The position numbers and the translations under genes are program-made. Below are positions 63,039 to 64,000 of a DNA stretch of 64,000 nucleotides, piece by piece; the stretch's first letter is position 1; each line of letters opens with the position of its first letter. The DNA is from Paramoeba atlantica (lineage: Eukaryota > Discosea). The notes beneath the pieces were generated by a model, which saw only the letters and a program-made list of their open reading frames with translations, ran no database searches and had not been told where the DNA came from. The DNA is taken from NCBI GenBank assembly GCA_977017575.1, contig CDRNVI010000014.1:186001-250000 (forward strand). The letters run 5' to 3'.

Positions 63039-63944
63039 CTACAGCAAATGACACAAGACGGCAACTACGGCAAGTATCGTAACAAAGCCTACCGAAATCC
63101 TCGGCTCCTCATAGGGTCCCGTTTTCATATGCTGCGCAGGTTTTAAACGCGCATACTCGGGAAACGGCAACAACCGCGTCCGCTGAAGTCCTAATTCCTG
63201 TAAATACGGAGGGAGTCGTGAGACATCCACCCCTCCGACAAAATCGTTCCCGTGGAGATAGAGTCCATGCAGGGTTCGAGGCAGTCGTAACAGGGAGATT
63301 CGCCCAGAGAGCGCGTTATCCCCTAGATGGAGGTTACGCAGCAGCCGAGGGAGGTGCTCCAAGTCCACGGTGCCATGGAACCTATTGTTCCCGAGGTGAA
63401 GGTTTTGTAATTTTGCCGGAAGCGATGTGAGGTCGAGCTCCCCTTGAAACTCATTCTGGGAGCCAAAAAAGTTTTCCATACTGGGTGGCAGCGAGCCTAG
63501 ATCCAGGGAGCCGGCGAATGAGTTCAAATTCAAAAACGCGTTGGTCATTTCCTCCCCCAGACACCGTAGCTCCACCTCCCCTCGGAGTTCATTCCCGGTA
63601 AGATGGAGATAGCGCACGGTGGAAGGTAGGTGGTGCCACGTGAGGTTACCCCGGAGCATTAAATAGTGCCATATCAGTCGCACCACACGCTGGTCCGCAT
63701 CACAGGCGACGTGCCGCCACGTGCAGGCTTTCTGGGAGGGCTTCCAGCTGTGGTGAAGATTCTCGTGGACGTGCTGGAGGAAAAGCAGCAGTGAGGTCTC
63801 TGGAGGGAGCATCGTATGACGTGCCTTCCCGAGCCGACTGCCTGAGGAGTGTGAAGGGGTAGGTTCGTATGTGAATACAGGAAGGATAGGGGTCATGTAA
63901 TATGGAAAGAGTTTAGGAAACAATGTCTGGATTGTAGTGTCCAT
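63039..63944 (-). CDS. Leucine-rich-repeat protein 6, membrane-anchored
   Basis: 302 residues from the first ATG at 63944; the frame stays open to the window edge, so an upstream start cannot be excluded. The family motif GKARHTMLPPETSLLLF and cap ACTWRHVAC precede about ten LRRs (NSFAGSLDLGSLPPSMENFF; NNRFHGTVDLEHLPRLLRNL; DNALSGRISLLRLPRTLHGL). It differs from the other five in ending with a hydrophobic stretch VGFVTILAVVAVLCHLL, a likely membrane or GPI-type anchor. The coding strand is more GC-rich than in the other LRR genes. Confidence 0.85.
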   Translation of the reverse strand: MDTTIQTLFPKLFPYYMTPILPVFTYEPTPSHSSGSRLGKARHTMLPPETSLLLFLQHVHENLHHSWKPSQKACTWRHVACDADQRVVRLIWHYLMLRGNLTWHHLPSTVRYLHLTGNELRGEVELRCLGEEMTNAFLNLNSFAGSLDLGSLPPSMENFFGSQNEFQGELDLTSLPAKLQNLHLGNNRFHGTVDLEHLPRLLRNLHLGDNALSGRISLLRLPRTLHGLYLHGNDFVGGVDVSRLPPYLQELGLQRTRLLPFPEYARLKPAQHMKTGPYEEPRISVGFVTILAVVAVLCHLL

Positions 63945-64000
63945 ATAGATTCGATTCTGTTTGTTACAGAAGAATAAAATGAAAAATAAACGCAAAATAT

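Overview
The window looks like nuclear DNA of a unicellular eukaryote. It carries intron-free genes for eukaryotic housekeeping proteins: transportin/karyopherin-beta2, the theta subunit of the CCT chaperonin, an ASC-1/TRIP4-type zinc-finger protein, a class 3 lipase-like protein, a DUF229 sulfatase-like protein and a short mitochondrial-type membrane protein. It also has six members of one leucine-rich-repeat (LRR) family. The confidently assigned host genes all lie on the minus strand, and where no mobile element intervenes they are only about 330-475 bp apart. One-strand, intron-poor packing of this kind recalls the polycistronic units of Euglenozoa (kinetoplastids and relatives), and the restriction-like-endonuclease LINEs fit that too. 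No spliced leader or species marker is visible, so this placement is inference.

Layout: 1-2.6 kb, an unknown partial gene and a LINE relic. 2.9-6.2 kb, transportin. 6.4-10.2 kb, two TIR elements and a Gag-like relic. 10.2-13.1 kb, two LRR genes and a possible small membrane protein. 13.6-19.2 kb, a nest in which a tandemly doubled, nearly intact pogo-type transposon sits inside a smaller element. 19.3-21.9 kb, four MITEs around a small gene that may have a histone fold. 22.2-24.1 kb, DUF229. 24.3-40.4 kb, almost solid mobile DNA: nested MITEs, an RLE-type LINE, pogo relics, two inverted copies of one non-autonomous pogo element each carrying a TTA-target insertion, a hAT MITE and a Merlin/IS1595-type transposase. 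40.6-50.1 kb, the compact host island: LRR, lipase, LRR, ASC-1, mitochondrial protein, CCT-theta. 50.5-56 kb, a hAT transposase relic, MITEs, a tRNA-type SINE and a hAT element. 56.9-57.7 kb, LRR. 58-60.7 kb, a plus-strand gene of unknown function and a Tc1-type transposase. 60.9-62.3 kb, a dispersed repeat and an element ended by inverted arrays of an 18-bp iteron. 63.0-63.9 kb, the sixth LRR gene.

The clearest shared signal is structural. At least ten different elements here are flanked by TA and end in a C-run, such as TACCGTTACCCCCCC. Several carry arrays of 16-19 bp iterons just inside the ends. This suggests one pogo/Tc1-like end-recognition system that serves an intact transposase and many passengers. 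Other points: the lipase-like protein has Cys at the nucleophile position; one LINE has a mutated reverse-transcriptase active site; two housekeeping genes contain GC-rich patches whose GC skew flips mid-gene; and frameshifts at homopolymers may be assembly errors. All calls come from reading the sequence; no database search was run.
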